From NCBI GenBank assembly GCA_947501325.1, contig CANMVC010000001.1, forward strand, positions 1,178,001 through 1,242,000: a stretch of 64,000 nt of DNA, read 5' to 3'. This DNA comes from an uncultured Sphingomonadaceae bacterium (GTDB lineage: Bacteria; Pseudomonadota; Alphaproteobacteria; Sphingomonadales; Sphingomonadaceae). The notes under the pieces were generated by a model. The model made no database searches, was not told the origin of the DNA, and saw only the letters and a list, made by a program, of their open reading frames with translations. Position numbers and translations under genes: made by a program. Below are positions 26,001-37,596 of the stretch, piece after piece; position 1 is the first letter of the stretch; every line of letters begins with the position of its first letter.

Positions 26001-26891
26001 TTAGCCGAGATGCGTCTTCATAAAATTTATCAGTGCGTCCACCCGCGCTGGGCGGTGCGGAGACGGCGGCATCACGAGATGGAGCGCGATCTCACCAAAG
26101 CGCCAGTCGGGCAAGATCGGCTGCAAGGCGCCGCTATCAATCGCGTCTTGGCATATAAAATCAGGCAGATAGCCAATCCCGCGTCCCGCAATCAGTGGCG
26201 GTAGCATGATATCCCCGTTATTGCTTTGAAACCGGCATTGCGGTCGCACTGATATTTTTCGGCCCTTTGGCCCTTTCATATGCCACATTTCCGGTGTGGC
26301 CTCGTTGGAATAGAGAAAACAATCATGCTCCGCGAGCTGTTCTGGCCGCGTCGGTGTGCCGCGTCTTGCCAGATAGGCCGGCGCTGCGATAAAATAGGCC
26401 TGCATGCTGCGAACGCGCAAGGCGCGCAAACTGCTATCGGGCAATTCGGCAATGCGAATGGCTACATCAAAGCCCTCTTCTATCAGATCCACGCGGGCAT
26501 CGCTCAGCTGCACATCGACCGTGATCTCAGGATATTCGCACATGAAGTCGGCGATAACCGGCGCGAGGTGAGACAGGCCAAAGCTTAATGGTGCCGCCAG
26601 CCGTACCTGGCCGCGCAGCAAATGAGCGGTCTCGCGTGCCGCCTCCATCGCGGCCTCTCCATCACGCGCGATCGTCTGGGCATGGGGCAGTAAGGCTTTG
26701 CCAGCAGTGGACAGAGAGATTTTACGAGACGTCCGATGGAACAATACCGTGCCGAGCGACTCTTCCAACCGCGTAATGGCCTTGGACACCGTCGGTTTGG
26801 AAATTGCGAGTTCATGGGAGACGGCGGTAAAGCTGCCGAGCCGTGCCGCCGCTGCAAATATCGCCCAGGCTTCAAAATCAGGAAGGTTCAT
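26001..26891 (-). CDS. LysR family transcriptional regulator
   Basis: This 296-residue regulator has an N-terminal winged helix-turn-helix (residues 1-60: LGSFTAVSHELAISKPTVSK, then LEESLGTVLFHRTSRKISLS) and a C-terminal substrate-binding-like effector domain. The sequence belongs to the CrgA/AaeR-like subgroup with LAPVIADFMCEYPEITVDVQ and DVAIRIAELPDSSLRALRV. It is divergent from the pirin gene, with a direct-repeat pair between them, so pirin and wrbA are the likely targets. Confidence 0.9.
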   Translation of the reverse strand: MNLPDFEAWAIFAAAARLGSFTAVSHELAISKPTVSKAITRLEESLGTVLFHRTSRKISLSTAGKALLPHAQTIARDGEAAMEAARETAHLLRGQVRLAAPLSFGLSHLAPVIADFMCEYPEITVDVQLSDARVDLIEEGFDVAIRIAELPDSSLRALRVRSMQAYFIAAPAYLARRGTPTRPEQLAEHDCFLYSNEATPEMWHMKGPKGRKISVRPQCRFQSNNGDIMLPPLIAGRGIGYLPDFICQDAIDSGALQPILPDWRFGEIALHLVMPPSPHRPARVDALINFMKTHLG

Positions 26892-26915
26892 GATTGCCTT
26901 ATTATATAATATTTG

Positions 26916-26959
26916 GAAACAATCAATTTCTCTATTTGATATTTAAGAAACAATGAATT
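26916..26959. promoter_or_regulatory. Direct repeats GAAACAATnAATT in LysR-pirin divergent region
   Basis: GAAACAATCAATT (26916-26928) and GAAACAATGAATT (26947-26959) are 31 bp apart, about three helical turns, in an AT-rich 130-bp gap between a LysR gene and its divergent neighbour. The position suits a regulator-binding region. Direct rather than inverted order is less usual for LysR sites. Confidence 0.45.
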
Positions 26960-27021
26960 CCCCCTATCTCATTCTCAAGCAGGACGGAAATAAGTGCCGT
27001 CCCATGAACAGGAGAATGACG

Positions 27022-27738
27022 ATGATCGAGAAACGCACTTTTGATGAGCTGGCCCATGTCAATCATGACTGGTTGCAGGCCCGGCACCATTTTTCCTTTG
27101 GCCGCTATTGGGATCCCGCCCGTATGGGCTTTGGTCCGATCCGCGTTTGGAATGACGACGAAATCGCCTCTCAAACCGGATTTCCGATGCACCCGCATCA
27201 GGATATGGAAATCATTACCTATGTCCGTCAGGGCGCCATTACCCATCGCGACTCTCTCGGCAATGAAGGCCGCACGGAAGCCGGTGATGTTCAGGTAATG
27301 AGCGCCGGAACCGGCGTGACCCACAGCGAGTATAATCTCGAAGACGAACAGACCCGCTTGTTTCAAATCTGGATCGAACCCCGCGCACCGGGCGGTGATC
27401 CGCGCTGGGATGCCAAAGCCTTTCCCAAAGGCGACCGGTCAGGCCAGCTGGAGATACTCGCCAGCGGTTTTGACGAAGATGTCGACAGCGGTGCTCTCAT
27501 GATCCGGGCGGATGCGCGGCTCTATGGTGCCACGCTGAAGGCCGGAACGACCATCGCGCACGATATTGCCGATGGCGCCCATGTCTATCTCGTCGGATCG
27601 GCGGGCAAATTGCGGATCAACGGGGAAGTTATCCATGCCCGCGATGCGCTGGCCATCCGTGATGTGGCGTCGCTGGAGATAGAAGCGCTGGACGATGCCG
27701 AACTGGTCTTTGTCGAGGCGTTTGACGCACAAAACTGA
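27022..27738 (+). CDS. Pirin family protein
   Basis: This 238-residue bicupin has an N-terminal cupin with the pirin signature (FPMHPHQDMEIITYVRQGAI; metal-binding His residues in this segment), the conserved VQVMSAGTGVTHSEYN, and a degenerate C-terminal cupin. Bacterial pirins include quercetinase-active members (YhhW) and regulators of pyruvate dehydrogenase. The start was set at the ATG seven bases after AGGAG; in-frame ATGs upstream lie inside or before the SD. It is followed on the same strand by wrbA, a pairing that suggests a redox or quinone stress response. Confidence 0.9.
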   Translation: MIEKRTFDELAHVNHDWLQARHHFSFGRYWDPARMGFGPIRVWNDDEIASQTGFPMHPHQDMEIITYVRQGAITHRDSLGNEGRTEAGDVQVMSAGTGVTHSEYNLEDEQTRLFQIWIEPRAPGGDPRWDAKAFPKGDRSGQLEILASGFDEDVDSGALMIRADARLYGATLKAGTTIAHDIADGAHVYLVGSAGKLRINGEVIHARDALAIRDVASLEIEALDDAELVFVEAFDAQN

Positions 27739-27748
27739 CACCCGCGAA

Positions 27749-27790
27749 GAAGGAGCGCTCCTCCGTCCCCTGAACCTGGAGCGCTCCTTC
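27749..27790. promoter_or_regulatory. Strong inverted repeat between pirin and wrbA
   Basis: A perfect 13-bp inverted repeat, GAAGGAGCGCTCC (27749-27761) and GGAGCGCTCCTTC (27778-27790), is separated by 16 bases. Each arm itself contains the palindrome GGAGCGCTCC, so the same 10-mer occurs twice, 26 bp apart. It has no T-run, so it is not a typical terminator. It may be a double operator or an RNA hairpin that masks or processes the wrbA leader; the wrbA SD lies 10 bp downstream. Confidence 0.6.
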
Positions 27791-27815
27791 ACTACCCCCA
27801 ATAAGGAGAATGAAC

Positions 27816-28412
27816 ATGACGAAAATACTGGTCCTCTATTACTCATCCTACGGACATGTACAGAGCCTGGCAGAAGCCATTGCCGGAGGCGCGCGAGAGG
27901 CTGGCGCTGAGGTTACCATTGGCCGGGTTCCAGAGACGGTGCCGGCGGATGTGGCCGAAGCATCTGGCTTTAGCGCCAATGACGAGCATCCGGTGATCGA
28001 ATCGGACAGCCTTGTCGATTATGATGGCATCATTGTCGGATCGCCCACCCGCTTTGGCCGGTTGTCGAGCCAGATGGCGTCCTTCTGGGACCGAACCGGC
28101 GGTTTGTGGATGAAAGGCGCTCTCGTCGGCAAGGTCGGCGCGTCCTTTACCTCCACCGGCTCGCAACATGGTGGTCAGGAAACAACCCAATATTCAATCC
28201 TCAGCAATCTGCTGCATCACGGCATGACGATAGTCGGGCTCGATTATGGCTTTGCCGGACAAATGAACAGCGAAGAGATAGTGGGCGGCTCCCCCTATGG
28301 CGCGTCAACCGTGGCTGGCGATGGCAGCCGCACGCCGCATGACATTGATCTCGACGGTGGCCGTTATCTGGGAGCAAAGGTTGCGCGAACGGCGGCCAAG
28401 CTGACCGCTTGA
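27816..28412 (+). CDS. wrbA: NAD(P)H:quinone oxidoreductase, WrbA type
   Basis: This 198-residue flavodoxin-fold enzyme is of the WrbA family, which uses FMN to reduce quinones by two electrons and limits redox cycling. Supporting motifs are the FMN phosphate loop [15 protein letters not shown] at the N-terminus, [18 protein letters not shown] (residues about 74-91), [15 protein letters not shown] and the Gly-rich [16 protein letters not shown]. The start was set at the ATG seven bases after AAGGAG. A strong bidirectional terminator follows. Confidence 0.93.
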   Translation: MTKILVLYYSSYGHVQSLAEAIAGGAREAGAEVTIGRVPETVPADVAEASGFSANDEHPVIESDSLVDYDGIIVGSPTRFGRLSSQMASFWDRTGGLWMKGALVGKVGASFTSTGSQHGGQETTQYSILSNLLHHGMTIVGLDYGFAGQMNSEEIVGGSPYGASTVAGDGSRTPHDIDLDGGRYLGAKVARTAAKLTA

Positions 28413-28440
28413 CGCCGCAATCACCACCTAAAAACAACAA

Positions 28441-28475
28441 AAAGCCCCGCTGAATCATCTTCAGCGGGGCTTTTT
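28441..28475. terminator. Bidirectional rho-independent terminator (wrbA / rpoC)
   Basis: A 14-bp perfect stem, AAAGCCCCGCTGAA (28441-28454) with TTCAGCGGGGCTTT (28460-28473), has a 5-base loop. T-runs follow on the plus strand, and A-runs precede it that give U-runs on the minus transcript. It ends both the wrbA transcript and the rpoBC operon. Confidence 0.93.
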
Positions 28476-28495
28476 ATATATGTGGAAAGGAAAGC

Positions 28496-31400
28496 TTAGG
28501 CTTCCTCGTCCCCTTTGTCGGGCTGTGCCGCTTCGGTGTCGCTGGCTTCGATGCCTTCGCCCATGGTTTTTGCCATGTGGGAATCACCCGTCGCCGCGTC
28601 AGAACCCTGTGCCAGTTCAGCTTCATGCTGCTGTTCCGCACTATCGGGCGCGATCAAAGCTTCTTCAATCGGTGTTTCCGTAGCCGGTGCATCAAACACC
28701 TCTTCCGGCGCAGGAGCAGCCGCGGCGGCAGTTTCTGCAGCTTTCAGCTCTTGAGCAGCAGCCATCGCATCCACCATCTTCTGCTGCTGAGCGCGGAGCG
28801 CGGCGTCACGGCTGGTCGCCGCAATCCGTGCCCGGTTCATGCCAGCACCTGTACCGGCCGGGATCAAACGTCCGACAATGACGTTTTCTTTCAGACCGAT
28901 CAGCTGATCCTTCTTCCCTTCGACAGCCGCCTGGGTAAGCACCCGGGTGGTTTCCTGGAAAGAAGCGGCAGAGATGAAGCTACGCGTTTGCAAGCTTGCC
29001 TTGGTGATGCCCAGCAATACCGGCTTACCAACAGCAGGTTCCTGCTTTTTGGTCAGCTTGGCATTATATTCCAGCATCTCTTCCTTGTCGATTTGCTCGC
29101 CAGGAAGAAGCGTCGTGTCGCCGCCATTGGTGATTTCAACTTTCTGCAGCATCTGACGAACAATCGTCTCAATATGCTTATCGTTGATTTTCACGCCCTG
29201 CAGTCGATAGACTTCCTGAATCTCTGCAACCAGATATTCAGCCAAAGCTTCCACGCCCAAGACTTCAAGAATATCATGCGGATCAGGTGAACCGGATACG
29301 AGGTTATCGCCCTTCTTCACGAAATCGCCTTCTTGCACGTCGATGACTTTCGTCTTTGGTACGAGATATTCTACTGGTTCGCCTTCCTCGGGAACAATCG
29401 CGATCTTACGTTTCGCTTTATAATCGCGCAGATATTCAATCCGGCCCGATACTTTCGCGATAATCGAATTGTCTTTCGGAATGCGGGCTTCGAACAGTTC
29501 CGCAACCCGTGGCAGACCACCGGTAATATCGCGCGTTTTTGCCGCTTCACGAGACACACGAGCGATAACGTCACCCGCTTGCACTTCCTGACCATCGGTA
29601 GCGGAAAGCGTAGCGCCATTCGCCAGCAAATACCGACCAGCTTCACCGCTATTTTCGTCCAGCAAAGTCATGCGCGGACGCAGATCTTCTTTGTTGGCAC
29701 CGCGACCAGAAGCCCGATATTCGGTGATAACACGCTGAGCGATACCGGTTGCTTCATCGGTAATCTCGGACATGGTTTTGCCTTCGATCACGTCCTGATA
29801 TTTGATGACACCCGGCTTCTCGGTAATCATTGGCATGGTGAATGGATCCCATTCGGCCAGACGATCGCCCAGTTTCACCTTCGCGCCATCCTTGATCAGC
29901 ACGCTGGTACCATAAGGCACCTTATCAGCAGAGCGTTCGCGACCATCATTGTCGATAACGGCAATGATACCGCTACGCGCCAGGGACAGGAAGCGTCCGT
30001 TCTTGTCTTCGATGACCGGCATGTCACGATATTCAACCACGCCTTCGGCTACCGCCTCCAGATTGGATTGCTCGTTGAGCTGCGCCGCGCCGCCGATGTG
30101 GAAGGTCCGCATCGTTAGCTGCGTGCCTGGCTCACCGATCGACTGTGCCGCGATAACGCCAACAGCTTCACCGATATTCACCGGTGTACCGCGAGCAAGG
30201 TCACGGCCATAGCATGTGCCGCAGACGCCCATTTTGGATTCACAGACCAGAGGAGAGCGAATACGCGCGGACTGGATACCGAGTTCTTCGATCACCTTGA
30301 TGGCAGCTTCGTCCAGCAATGTGCCGGCTTTGACAACAACGCTATCGTCTTTGCTGTCGACAATATCTTCGGCCATGGTCCGGCCCAGGATACGCTCGCC
30401 AAGCGATGCGATAACCGAACCGCCCTGGACGATGGCTTTCATCTCCAGCGCATTTTCGGTGCCGCAATCATTTTCAACAATCGTACAATCCTGAGAGACA
30501 TCCACCAGACGCCGTGTCAGATAACCGGAGTTAGCGGTTTTCAGTGCGGTATCGGCAAGGCCTTTACGCGCACCGTGGGTCGAGTTGAAATATTCGAGAA
30601 CCGTCAGGCCTTCTTTAAAGTTCGAGATAATTGGCGTTTCAATAATCTCGCCCGAAGGTTTGGCCATCAGTCCGCGCATACCGCCCAGCTGTTTCATCTG
30701 GGCTGGTGAACCACGCGCGCCAGAGTGGCTCATCATGTAGATGGCGTTAATCTGACGCTCGCGGCCATGCTCGTCCTCTGGCGTCGCGGCCAGTTCGTCC
30801 ATCATGGCGTTCGCAACCTGATCACCACAACGGCTCCAGGCATCGATCACTTTGTTATATTTTTCCTGCTGCGTGATCAGACCGTCTTGATATTGCTGTT
30901 CATAGTCAGCAACCAGAGCGCGGGTCTCTTCCACCGTTTTATCCTTGGAATCCGGAATGATCATGTCATCCTTACCAAAGGAAATACCGGCTTTACAGGC
31001 GTGGCGGAAGCCAAGATCCATGATCGCATCGGCGAACAGGACCGTATCTTTCTGACCCGTGTGACGGTAAACTTGGTCAATCACGTCGCCGACCTCTTTC
31101 TTGGTCAGCAGGCGGTTCACGATATCAAACGGAACCTTGTGTGATTTCGGCAGACATTCCGCAATCAACAAACGACCCGGAGTGGTTTCGAAACGCTTGA
31201 GGATGGGCTTGCCTTCCTCATCGGTTTGCGGAACCCGGGTGGTGATTTTGGAGTGCAACGTCACCGCGCCAATTTCCAGCGCCTGATGCACTTCGGCCAT
31301 ATCAGCCAGGAGCATGCCCTCGCCCGGCTCGCCTTTGCGATCCATGGTGAGATAATAGATGCCGAGAACCATATCCTGTGACGGCACGATGATCGGTTTA

Positions 31401-32890
31401 CCATTGGCTGGTGACAGGATGTTGTTGGTCGACATCATCAAGACACGGGCTTCCAACTGCGCCTCAAGGCTCAGTGGAACGTGGACAGCCATTTGGTCAC
31501 CGTCAAAGTCGGCGTTAAACGCGGAACAGACCAATGGGTGAAGCTGAATCGCCTTCCCTTCGATCAGTACCGGCTCAAACGCCTGGATGCCCAAGCGGTG
31601 AAGCGTAGGTGCGCGGTTCAGCATCACAGGATGCTCGCGGATCACTTCTTCGAGAATATCCCAGACTTCCTTACGCTCTTTTTCGACCCATTTCTTGGCC
31701 TGTTTGAGCGTCATGGAAAGACCCTTCGCATCGAGGCGCGCGTAGATAAATGGCTTGAACAATTCCAAAGCCATTTTCTTCGGCAGACCACATTGATGCA
31801 ATTTCAGCTCAGGACCGGTCACGATAACCGAACGACCGGAATAGTCGACGCGCTTACCCAGAAGGTTCTGACGGAAACGGCCCTGCTTGCCTTTCAGCAT
31901 GTCGGACAAAGATTTCAGCGGGCGTTTGTTCGCACCGGTAATGGTACGACCACGACGGCCGTTGTCGAACAAGGCATCAACCGATTCCTGAAGCATGCGC
32001 TTCTCGTTACGGACAATAATATCCGGCGCGCGCAGCTCCATCAGGCGTTTCAAACGGTTGTTCCGGTTGATCACACGGCGATACAGATCGTTGAGATCAG
32101 ACGTTGCGAAACGGCCGCCATCCAGAGGCACCAGTGGGCGCAGCTCGGGCGGGATCACGGGAATGATTTCCAGGATCATCCATTCCGGTTTGTTGCCGGA
32201 ATCAATGAAGCTTTCGACCACTTTCAAACGTTTGATGATCTTCTTGGGCTTCAGAGTCGACTTGGTTGTCCGCAACTCTTCCATCAGATCATCGCGTTCC
32301 TGCTTCAGATCGAGATCCTGCAGCATGATCTTGACGGCTTCTGCACCGATGCCGGCGGAGAAAGCATCTTCGCCATATTCATCTTGTGCTTCCAGCATTT
32401 CGTCTTCGGTCAGCAGCTGGAATTTTTCCAGAGCGGTCAGACCGGGCTCGATGACGACGTAGCTTTCGAAATAGAGCACGCGCTCGAGTTGCTTGAGCTG
32501 CATGTCGAGAAGCAAACCGATGCGCGATGGCAGCGATTTCAGGAACCAGATATGGGCGACAGGAGCAGCCAGGTCGATATGACCCATGCGTTCCCGGCGA
32601 ACCTTGGTTACCGTGACTTCGACACCGCATTTCTCGCAAACGATGCCTTTATATTTCATGCGCTTATATTTACCGCACAGGCATTCGTAATCTTTGACCG
32701 GGCCAAAGATACGCGCACAGAACAGACCATCACGCTCTGGCTTGAACGTCCGGTAGTTGATGGTTTCGGGCTTTTTAATTTCACCGAATGACCAGCTGCG
32801 GATGCGCTCCGGTGAAGCCAGACCGATTTGAATCTGGTCAAATGTTTCCGGCTTTGCGATCGGATTTGCGAAATTTGTTACTTGGTTCAT
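28496..32890 (-). CDS. rpoC: DNA-directed RNA polymerase subunit beta-prime
   Basis: This 1464-residue catalytic subunit of RNA polymerase is full length. The N-terminal zinc finger is [20 protein letters not shown] (residues about 70-89). The Mg-binding catalytic loop is [12 protein letters not shown] (about 460), with the trigger-loop and bridge-helix region around [20 protein letters not shown], and a second zinc site ([16 protein letters not shown]) lies near residue 890. The C-terminal tail of about 70 residues is acidic and Ala/Glu-rich, beyond the conserved core. It follows rpoB by 62 bp and ends just before the bidirectional terminator. Confidence 0.98.
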   Translation of the reverse strand: MNQVTNFANPIAKPETFDQIQIGLASPERIRSWSFGEIKKPETINYRTFKPERDGLFCARIFGPVKDYECLCGKYKRMKYKGIVCEKCGVEVTVTKVRRERMGHIDLAAPVAHIWFLKSLPSRIGLLLDMQLKQLERVLYFESYVVIEPGLTALEKFQLLTEDEMLEAQDEYGEDAFSAGIGAEAVKIMLQDLDLKQERDDLMEELRTTKSTLKPKKIIKRLKVVESFIDSGNKPEWMILEIIPVIPPELRPLVPLDGGRFATSDLNDLYRRVINRNNRLKRLMELRAPDIIVRNEKRMLQESVDALFDNGRRGRTITGANKRPLKSLSDMLKGKQGRFRQNLLGKRVDYSGRSVIVTGPELKLHQCGLPKKMALELFKPFIYARLDAKGLSMTLKQAKKWVEKERKEVWDILEEVIREHPVMLNRAPTLHRLGIQAFEPVLIEGKAIQLHPLVCSAFNADFDGDQMAVHVPLSLEAQLEARVLMMSTNNILSPANGKPIIVPSQDMVLGIYYLTMDRKGEPGEGMLLADMAEVHQALEIGAVTLHSKITTRVPQTDEEGKPILKRFETTPGRLLIAECLPKSHKVPFDIVNRLLTKKEVGDVIDQVYRHTGQKDTVLFADAIMDLGFRHACKAGISFGKDDMIIPDSKDKTVEETRALVADYEQQYQDGLITQQEKYNKVIDAWSRCGDQVANAMMDELAATPEDEHGRERQINAIYMMSHSGARGSPAQMKQLGGMRGLMAKPSGEIIETPIISNFKEGLTVLEYFNSTHGARKGLADTALKTANSGYLTRRLVDVSQDCTIVENDCGTENALEMKAIVQGGSVIASLGERILGRTMAEDIVDSKDDSVVVKAGTLLDEAAIKVIEELGIQSARIRSPLVCESKMGVCGTCYGRDLARGTPVNIGEAVGVIAAQSIGEPGTQLTMRTFHIGGAAQLNEQSNLEAVAEGVVEYRDMPVIEDKNGRFLSLARSGIIAVIDNDGRERSADKVPYGTSVLIKDGAKVKLGDRLAEWDPFTMPMITEKPGVIKYQDVIEGKTMSEITDEATGIAQRVITEYRASGRGANKEDLRPRMTLLDENSGEAGRYLLANGATLSATDGQEVQAGDVIARVSREAAKTRDITGGLPRVAELFEARIPKDNSIIAKVSGRIEYLRDYKAKRKIAIVPEEGEPVEYLVPKTKVIDVQEGDFVKKGDNLVSGSPDPHDILEVLGVEALAEYLVAEIQEVYRLQGVKINDKHIETIVRQMLQKVEITNGGDTTLLPGEQIDKEEMLEYNAKLTKKQEPAVGKPVLLGITKASLQTRSFISAASFQETTRVLTQAAVEGKKDQLIGLKENVIVGRLIPAGTGAGMNRARIAATSRDAALRAQQQKMVDAMAAAQELKAAETAAAAAPAPEEVFDAPATETPIEEALIAPDSAEQQHEAELAQGSDAATGDSHMAKTMGEGIEASDTEAAQPDKGDEEA

Positions 32891-32952
32891 TTTTTCTTCC
32901 TTCGGGGCCTAAGCCCAAAATTGAAATGCTAGGGGGAGTGAGTTTTAGACCT

Positions 32953-35900
32953 TCACTCCGCCGCTATCGCTACGCCATCATCACCGTCTTCATCTTCGTC
33001 ACCGAAGCTGGAGAGTTCGACATTGAGACCAAGCGAACGCATTTCCTTGACCAGAACGTTAAAGCTTTCGGGCACACCGGCTTCGAAAGTATCGTCACCT
33101 TTGACGATCGCTTCGTAAACCTTGGTCCGCCCGATCACATCATCCGATTTGACCGTCAGCATTTCCTGGAGCGTATAAGCCGCACCATAGGCCTGCAGCG
33201 CCCAGACTTCCATTTCCCCGAAACGCTGTCCGCCGAACTGCGCTTTACCGCCCAGTGGCTGTTGCGTGACGAGAGAATAAGGTCCGATCGAACGCGCGTG
33301 GATCTTGTCATCGACCAAGTGATGCAGTTTGAGCATGTAAATATAGCCCACTGTCACCTTGCGATCAAACTTGTCTCCGGTCCGTCCGTCGAACAGATCA
33401 ACCTGACCCGAACGATCAAGACCGGCAAGTTCCAGCATGTCGGAGACATCGCTTTCGTGCGCTCCGTCAAATACCGGCGTTCCCATCGGGACACCGTTGC
33501 GCAAGTGACCGACCATTTCGACAATTTCGGAAGTGTCGCGCGCATCAATATCTTCATGATATTGTTCGCCGTAGATGATCTTGAGCCGTTCTTTCACCGC
33601 GTCAGGTGGCGGAGCCGCCTGCGGATCGGGATTGGCCAGTTTCCATTCTTCCAGAGCTTTCGTTACCTGTTCGCCCAGACCACGTGCGGCCCAGCCCAAG
33701 TGGGTTTCAAAAATCTGACCCACGTTCATACGCGATGGCACGCCCAAGGGATTCAACACGATATCAACGGGCGTTCCGTCTTCCAGGAATGGCATATCTT
33801 CTTGTGGAAGAATGCGGGAGATAACCCCCTTGTTTCCGTGACGGCCGGCCATTTTATCACCAGGCTGCAATTTGCGTTTCACAGCGACAAAGACCTTGAC
33901 CATTTTCAGGACGCCTGGCGACAATTCGTCACCACGCTCCAGCTTCTCGCGGCGATCTTCGAAGCGGGCATTAATTTCCTGAATCGCTTCATCATATTGA
34001 CCACGAGTCGCTTCGAAATCGGACTGGACCTTGTCGTCCTTCACCGCGATTTTCCACCAGTCGGCATTTTCCAACTCGGACAGGCTTTCCTCGGTAATCT
34101 CGGCGCCTTTCTTCATTGGCTTGGGCGCGGAGGTGGCTGTCTGACCGATCAACATGTCTTTCAACGCGTTGAAGGTTGCGCGATTCAGAATGGCGCGTTC
34201 GTCATCCCTGTCTTTCGTGAAACGCGAAATTTCTTCGCGTTCAATCGCCAGCGCACGCTCGTCTTTGTCGATGCCGTGGCGGTTAAACACACGCACTTCA
34301 ACAACCGTTCCTGCGACACCGGGAGGCAGACGCAGGGACGTGTCACGAACATCCGAAGCTTTCTCACCAAAGATCGCGCGAAGAAGTTTTTCTTCCGGCG
34401 TCATTGGGGATTCACCCTTGGGCGTGATCTTGCCGACCAATATGTCGCCCGGCTCGATTTCTGCTCCGATGTAAACGATACCCGCTTCATCGAGGTTGCG
34501 CAGCGCTTCTTCACCAACATTGGGAATATCGCGGGTAATATCTTCAGGGCCCAGTTTCGTATCACGCGCCATGACTTCAAATTCTTCGATATGGATCGAA
34601 GTAAAGACATCGTCTTTCACGATACGCTCGGAAATAAGGATACTATCCTCATAGTTATAGCCATTCCACGGCATGAAGGCGACGAGGCTGTTTTTGCCCA
34701 GTGCCAATTCACCCATGTCGGTCGATGGACCGTCAGCAATAGTATCACCTTCCTGAACCATCTCACCCACTTTCACCAGCGGACGCTGGTTGATGCAGGT
34801 ATTCTGGTTGGAACGCTGGAACTTCTGAAGCGTGTAGATGTCAACGCCGGACTTGCCGGCTTCGACATCGCCCTGCGCACGGATCACGATACGGGTCGCA
34901 TCGACCTGATCAACAATACCGCCGCGGCGAGCCGCAATCGCAGCACCACTATCGCGGGCCACGGTTTCTTCCATGCCGGTTCCGACAAATGGCGCTTCGG
35001 CTTTAACCAGCGGCACAGCCTGACGTTGCATGTTCGATCCCATCAGGGCGCGGTTAGCATCATCATTTTCCAGGAACGGAATAAGCGAGGCCGCAACAGA
35101 CACAAGCTGCTTTGGCGAAACGTCCATCAGGGTGATCTGTTCGCGCTGAGCGATCAAAAATTCACCTGCTTCACGAGAAGAAACCAATTCTTCCACAAAG
35201 CTGCCGTCTTCGGTCAGTTCCGCGTTGGCCTGAGCCACGGTGTGCTTCTGCTCTTCCATCGCGGAGAGATAGACCACATCATCGGTCACCTTACCGTCTT
35301 TAATCTGACGATAAGGCGTTTCGATAAAGCCATATTTGTTCACGCGGCTAAACGATGCCAGTGAGTTGATCAGACCGATGTTCGGGCCCTCAGGCGTTTC
35401 AATCGGACAGATCCGGCCATAGTGAGTCGGGTGAACGTCGCGGACTTCAAAGCCGGCACGCTCACGCGTCAGACCGCCGGGCCCAAGCGCCGACACACGG
35501 CGTTTATGGGTGACTTCGGAAAGCGGGTTGGTCTGATCCATAAACTGGGACAGCTGAGAGCTACCGAAAAATTCACGGACGGTTGCAACAGCTGGCTTCG
35601 CGTTGATCAGGTCGTTCGGCATCACGGTCGAAACGTCAACGCTGGACATGCGCTCTTTAACCGCACGCTCCATGCGCAGCAGGCCAACGCGATATTGGTT
35701 CTCGAGAAGCTCGCCAACCGAACGCACACGGCGGTTGCCGAGGTTATCGATATCATCAACTTCGCCCTTGCCGTCTTTCAGATCGACGAGGGTTTTGACG
35801 ACGGCCAAAATATCTTCCTTGCGGAGAACCGTATAATCATCCGGCGCGTCGAGATCGAGGCGCATGTTGAGTTTGACACGGCCAACAGCGGACAGGTCAT

Positions 35901-37344
35901 AACGCTCAGGATCGAAGAACAGGCCTTCGAACAGAGCTTCAGCCGTTTCGCGGGTTGGCGGCTCGCCAGGACGCATGACACGGTAAATGTCGGACAGGGC
36001 GCCGTCACGGTCTTCCGCCTTGTCGACTTTCAGCGTGTTGCGGATCCAAGGACCGGTGGTCACGTGGTCTATGTCGAGCAGCTCCAACTGGTCAATGCCA
36101 GCACCATCAAGCTTCTCGAGATTCTCAACCGTTACTTCGTCGCCAGCTTCGATATAAATCTCGCCGGTTTTTTCGTTGATAAGGTCAAAAGCGCTGTAAC
36201 GGCCGAAAATTTCTTCGGTCGGAATAACGACAGATTTCATGCCATCTTTTTCAGCTTTGTTAGCGCTGCGTGGCGTGATCTTGTTGCCGCTGGCGAAAAC
36301 AACTTCACCGCTATCGGCATCGACAATATCAAAGGTCGGCTTCTGACCGCGCCATTGCTCGGCTACGAAAGGAATGGTCCAGCCGTCTTTCGCGCGCTTG
36401 TAAACGATGCGCTCGTAAAATTCGTTGAGAATATCTTCTTCGGAATAGCCCTGTTTCAGGATTCCGGTGATTTCCGCACTCTTGGTCCGGCCTTCATCTT
36501 CAATCTTACCCTGAATTTCGATCGCGCCCATAGGCTCCTTGATCGTGATCCGGTTGCCTTCAATCTCGGTGATTTCAGCTGGCTGCTTCATGCCAGCCAC
36601 GCGAACCATCTCGCCAACCTTGAACGGTGGCTTCTTCTCTTTCACTTCAATGATCGCATCACCCAAAGAACGCAGCAATGCGGTCACAGGCAGCTTGCGC
36701 TTGCGGTCGATACGCACGTTGACGATGTCTTTCGCGTCAAATTCGAAATCGAGCCATGAACCACGATAAGGAATAACGCGGGCGGCGAAGAGGAATTTGC
36801 CGGACGAGTGGGTCTTGCCGCGGTCATGGTCAAACAATACGCCGGGCGAACGGTGCATCTGGCTGACGATAACGCGCTCTGTACCATTGATGACGAACGT
36901 GCCGTTCTTGGTCATCAAAGGCATGTCGCCCATATAAACATCTTGCTCTTTAATATCGAGAACGGAGCGCGCTTCGGTTTCCGGATCGACTTCAAAGACG
37001 ATCAGGCGCAGCGTGACTTTCATCGGCGCAGCGTATGTGATGCCGCGCTGGCGACATTCTTCGACATTATATTTGGGATCTTCGAGCTGATAATTGACGA
37101 AATCCATTTCGGCGGTGCCGGCAAAATCGCGGATCGGAAAAACGCTGCGCAGCGTTTTTTCCAGACCGGAAACATAATCAATCGACGGATCAGAGCGCAG
37201 GAACTGCTCATATGATTCGCGCTGAACCTCAATGAGATTCGGCATTTCAATGACTTCATGAATGTCGCCAAAGATTTTGCGGATCCGTTTTTTGCGGGTC
37301 GGGGTGAGAGCCGTTGTTTTTACCGAAGATGCTTTCGTCGCCAT
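32953..37344 (-). CDS. rpoB: DNA-directed RNA polymerase subunit beta
   Basis: This 1463-residue RNA polymerase subunit is long, as usual in alphaproteobacteria. The rifampicin region reads [20 protein letters not shown] and [20 protein letters not shown], which appears wild type at the main resistance positions. [29 protein letters not shown] and the C-terminal [20 protein letters not shown] are intact. The ATG follows AGAAGG. Upstream there is no rplL; the nearest minus-strand gene is a predicted membrane protein, and the rplJL pair lies 12.4 kb away. The operon therefore probably needs its own promoter in the 252-bp gap upstream. Confidence 0.98.
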   Translation of the reverse strand: MATKASSVKTTALTPTRKKRIRKIFGDIHEVIEMPNLIEVQRESYEQFLRSDPSIDYVSGLEKTLRSVFPIRDFAGTAEMDFVNYQLEDPKYNVEECRQRGITYAAPMKVTLRLIVFEVDPETEARSVLDIKEQDVYMGDMPLMTKNGTFVINGTERVIVSQMHRSPGVLFDHDRGKTHSSGKFLFAARVIPYRGSWLDFEFDAKDIVNVRIDRKRKLPVTALLRSLGDAIIEVKEKKPPFKVGEMVRVAGMKQPAEITEIEGNRITIKEPMGAIEIQGKIEDEGRTKSAEITGILKQGYSEEDILNEFYERIVYKRAKDGWTIPFVAEQWRGQKPTFDIVDADSGEVVFASGNKITPRSANKAEKDGMKSVVIPTEEIFGRYSAFDLINEKTGEIYIEAGDEVTVENLEKLDGAGIDQLELLDIDHVTTGPWIRNTLKVDKAEDRDGALSDIYRVMRPGEPPTRETAEALFEGLFFDPERYDLSAVGRVKLNMRLDLDAPDDYTVLRKEDILAVVKTLVDLKDGKGEVDDIDNLGNRRVRSVGELLENQYRVGLLRMERAVKERMSSVDVSTVMPNDLINAKPAVATVREFFGSSQLSQFMDQTNPLSEVTHKRRVSALGPGGLTRERAGFEVRDVHPTHYGRICPIETPEGPNIGLINSLASFSRVNKYGFIETPYRQIKDGKVTDDVVYLSAMEEQKHTVAQANAELTEDGSFVEELVSSREAGEFLIAQREQITLMDVSPKQLVSVAASLIPFLENDDANRALMGSNMQRQAVPLVKAEAPFVGTGMEETVARDSGAAIAARRGGIVDQVDATRIVIRAQGDVEAGKSGVDIYTLQKFQRSNQNTCINQRPLVKVGEMVQEGDTIADGPSTDMGELALGKNSLVAFMPWNGYNYEDSILISERIVKDDVFTSIHIEEFEVMARDTKLGPEDITRDIPNVGEEALRNLDEAGIVYIGAEIEPGDILVGKITPKGESPMTPEEKLLRAIFGEKASDVRDTSLRLPPGVAGTVVEVRVFNRHGIDKDERALAIEREEISRFTKDRDDERAILNRATFNALKDMLIGQTATSAPKPMKKGAEITEESLSELENADWWKIAVKDDKVQSDFEATRGQYDEAIQEINARFEDRREKLERGDELSPGVLKMVKVFVAVKRKLQPGDKMAGRHGNKGVISRILPQEDMPFLEDGTPVDIVLNPLGVPSRMNVGQIFETHLGWAARGLGEQVTKALEEWKLANPDPQAAPPPDAVKERLKIIYGEQYHEDIDARDTSEIVEMVGHLRNGVPMGTPVFDGAHESDVSDMLELAGLDRSGQVDLFDGRTGDKFDRKVTVGYIYMLKLHHLVDDKIHARSIGPYSLVTQQPLGGKAQFGGQRFGEMEVWALQAYGAAYTLQEMLTVKSDDVIGRTKVYEAIVKGDDTFEAGVPESFNVLVKEMRSLGLNVELSSFGDEDEDGDDGVAIAAE

Positions 37345-37596
37345 GTATTTTGCCTTCTCGCCATCACCGGATTTGCGCCACTTATGAAGCGCTTAGCCGG
37401 TGGAAAATCAATCATGTGGGGCGCTCCAGAACAAAAAGCCACGGCCTCTCAAACCCATATTTTCTGGGAGGAGAGTCGTAGCTTAGAGCGTCCTGAAAAC
37501 CGGTCAGACTTCATTTCTTTTGGCGCGCTGCGCAACTGCACGCCCTGTCTCGAAATCTGTGGTGAGCCGCTGATATAGTGAGATGCCCGCTATCGG
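37345..37596. other. Upstream region of rpoB (promoter/leader expected)
   Basis: This is 252 bp between rpoB and the next minus-strand gene. Since rplJL are not adjacent, an rpoBC promoter and leader should lie here, but I cannot point to convincing -35/-10 boxes or a clear hairpin. Open frames here have no coding support. Confidence 0.4.

Noticed and set aside
31481-32791. 436-codon plus-strand ORF opposite rpoC
   Set aside because: Shadow of rpoC codon bias.
32788-36759. Long plus-strand ORFs (858 and 445 codons) opposite rpoB
   Set aside because: Antisense shadows of a highly biased gene; composition is His/Phe/Arg-rich without any family match.
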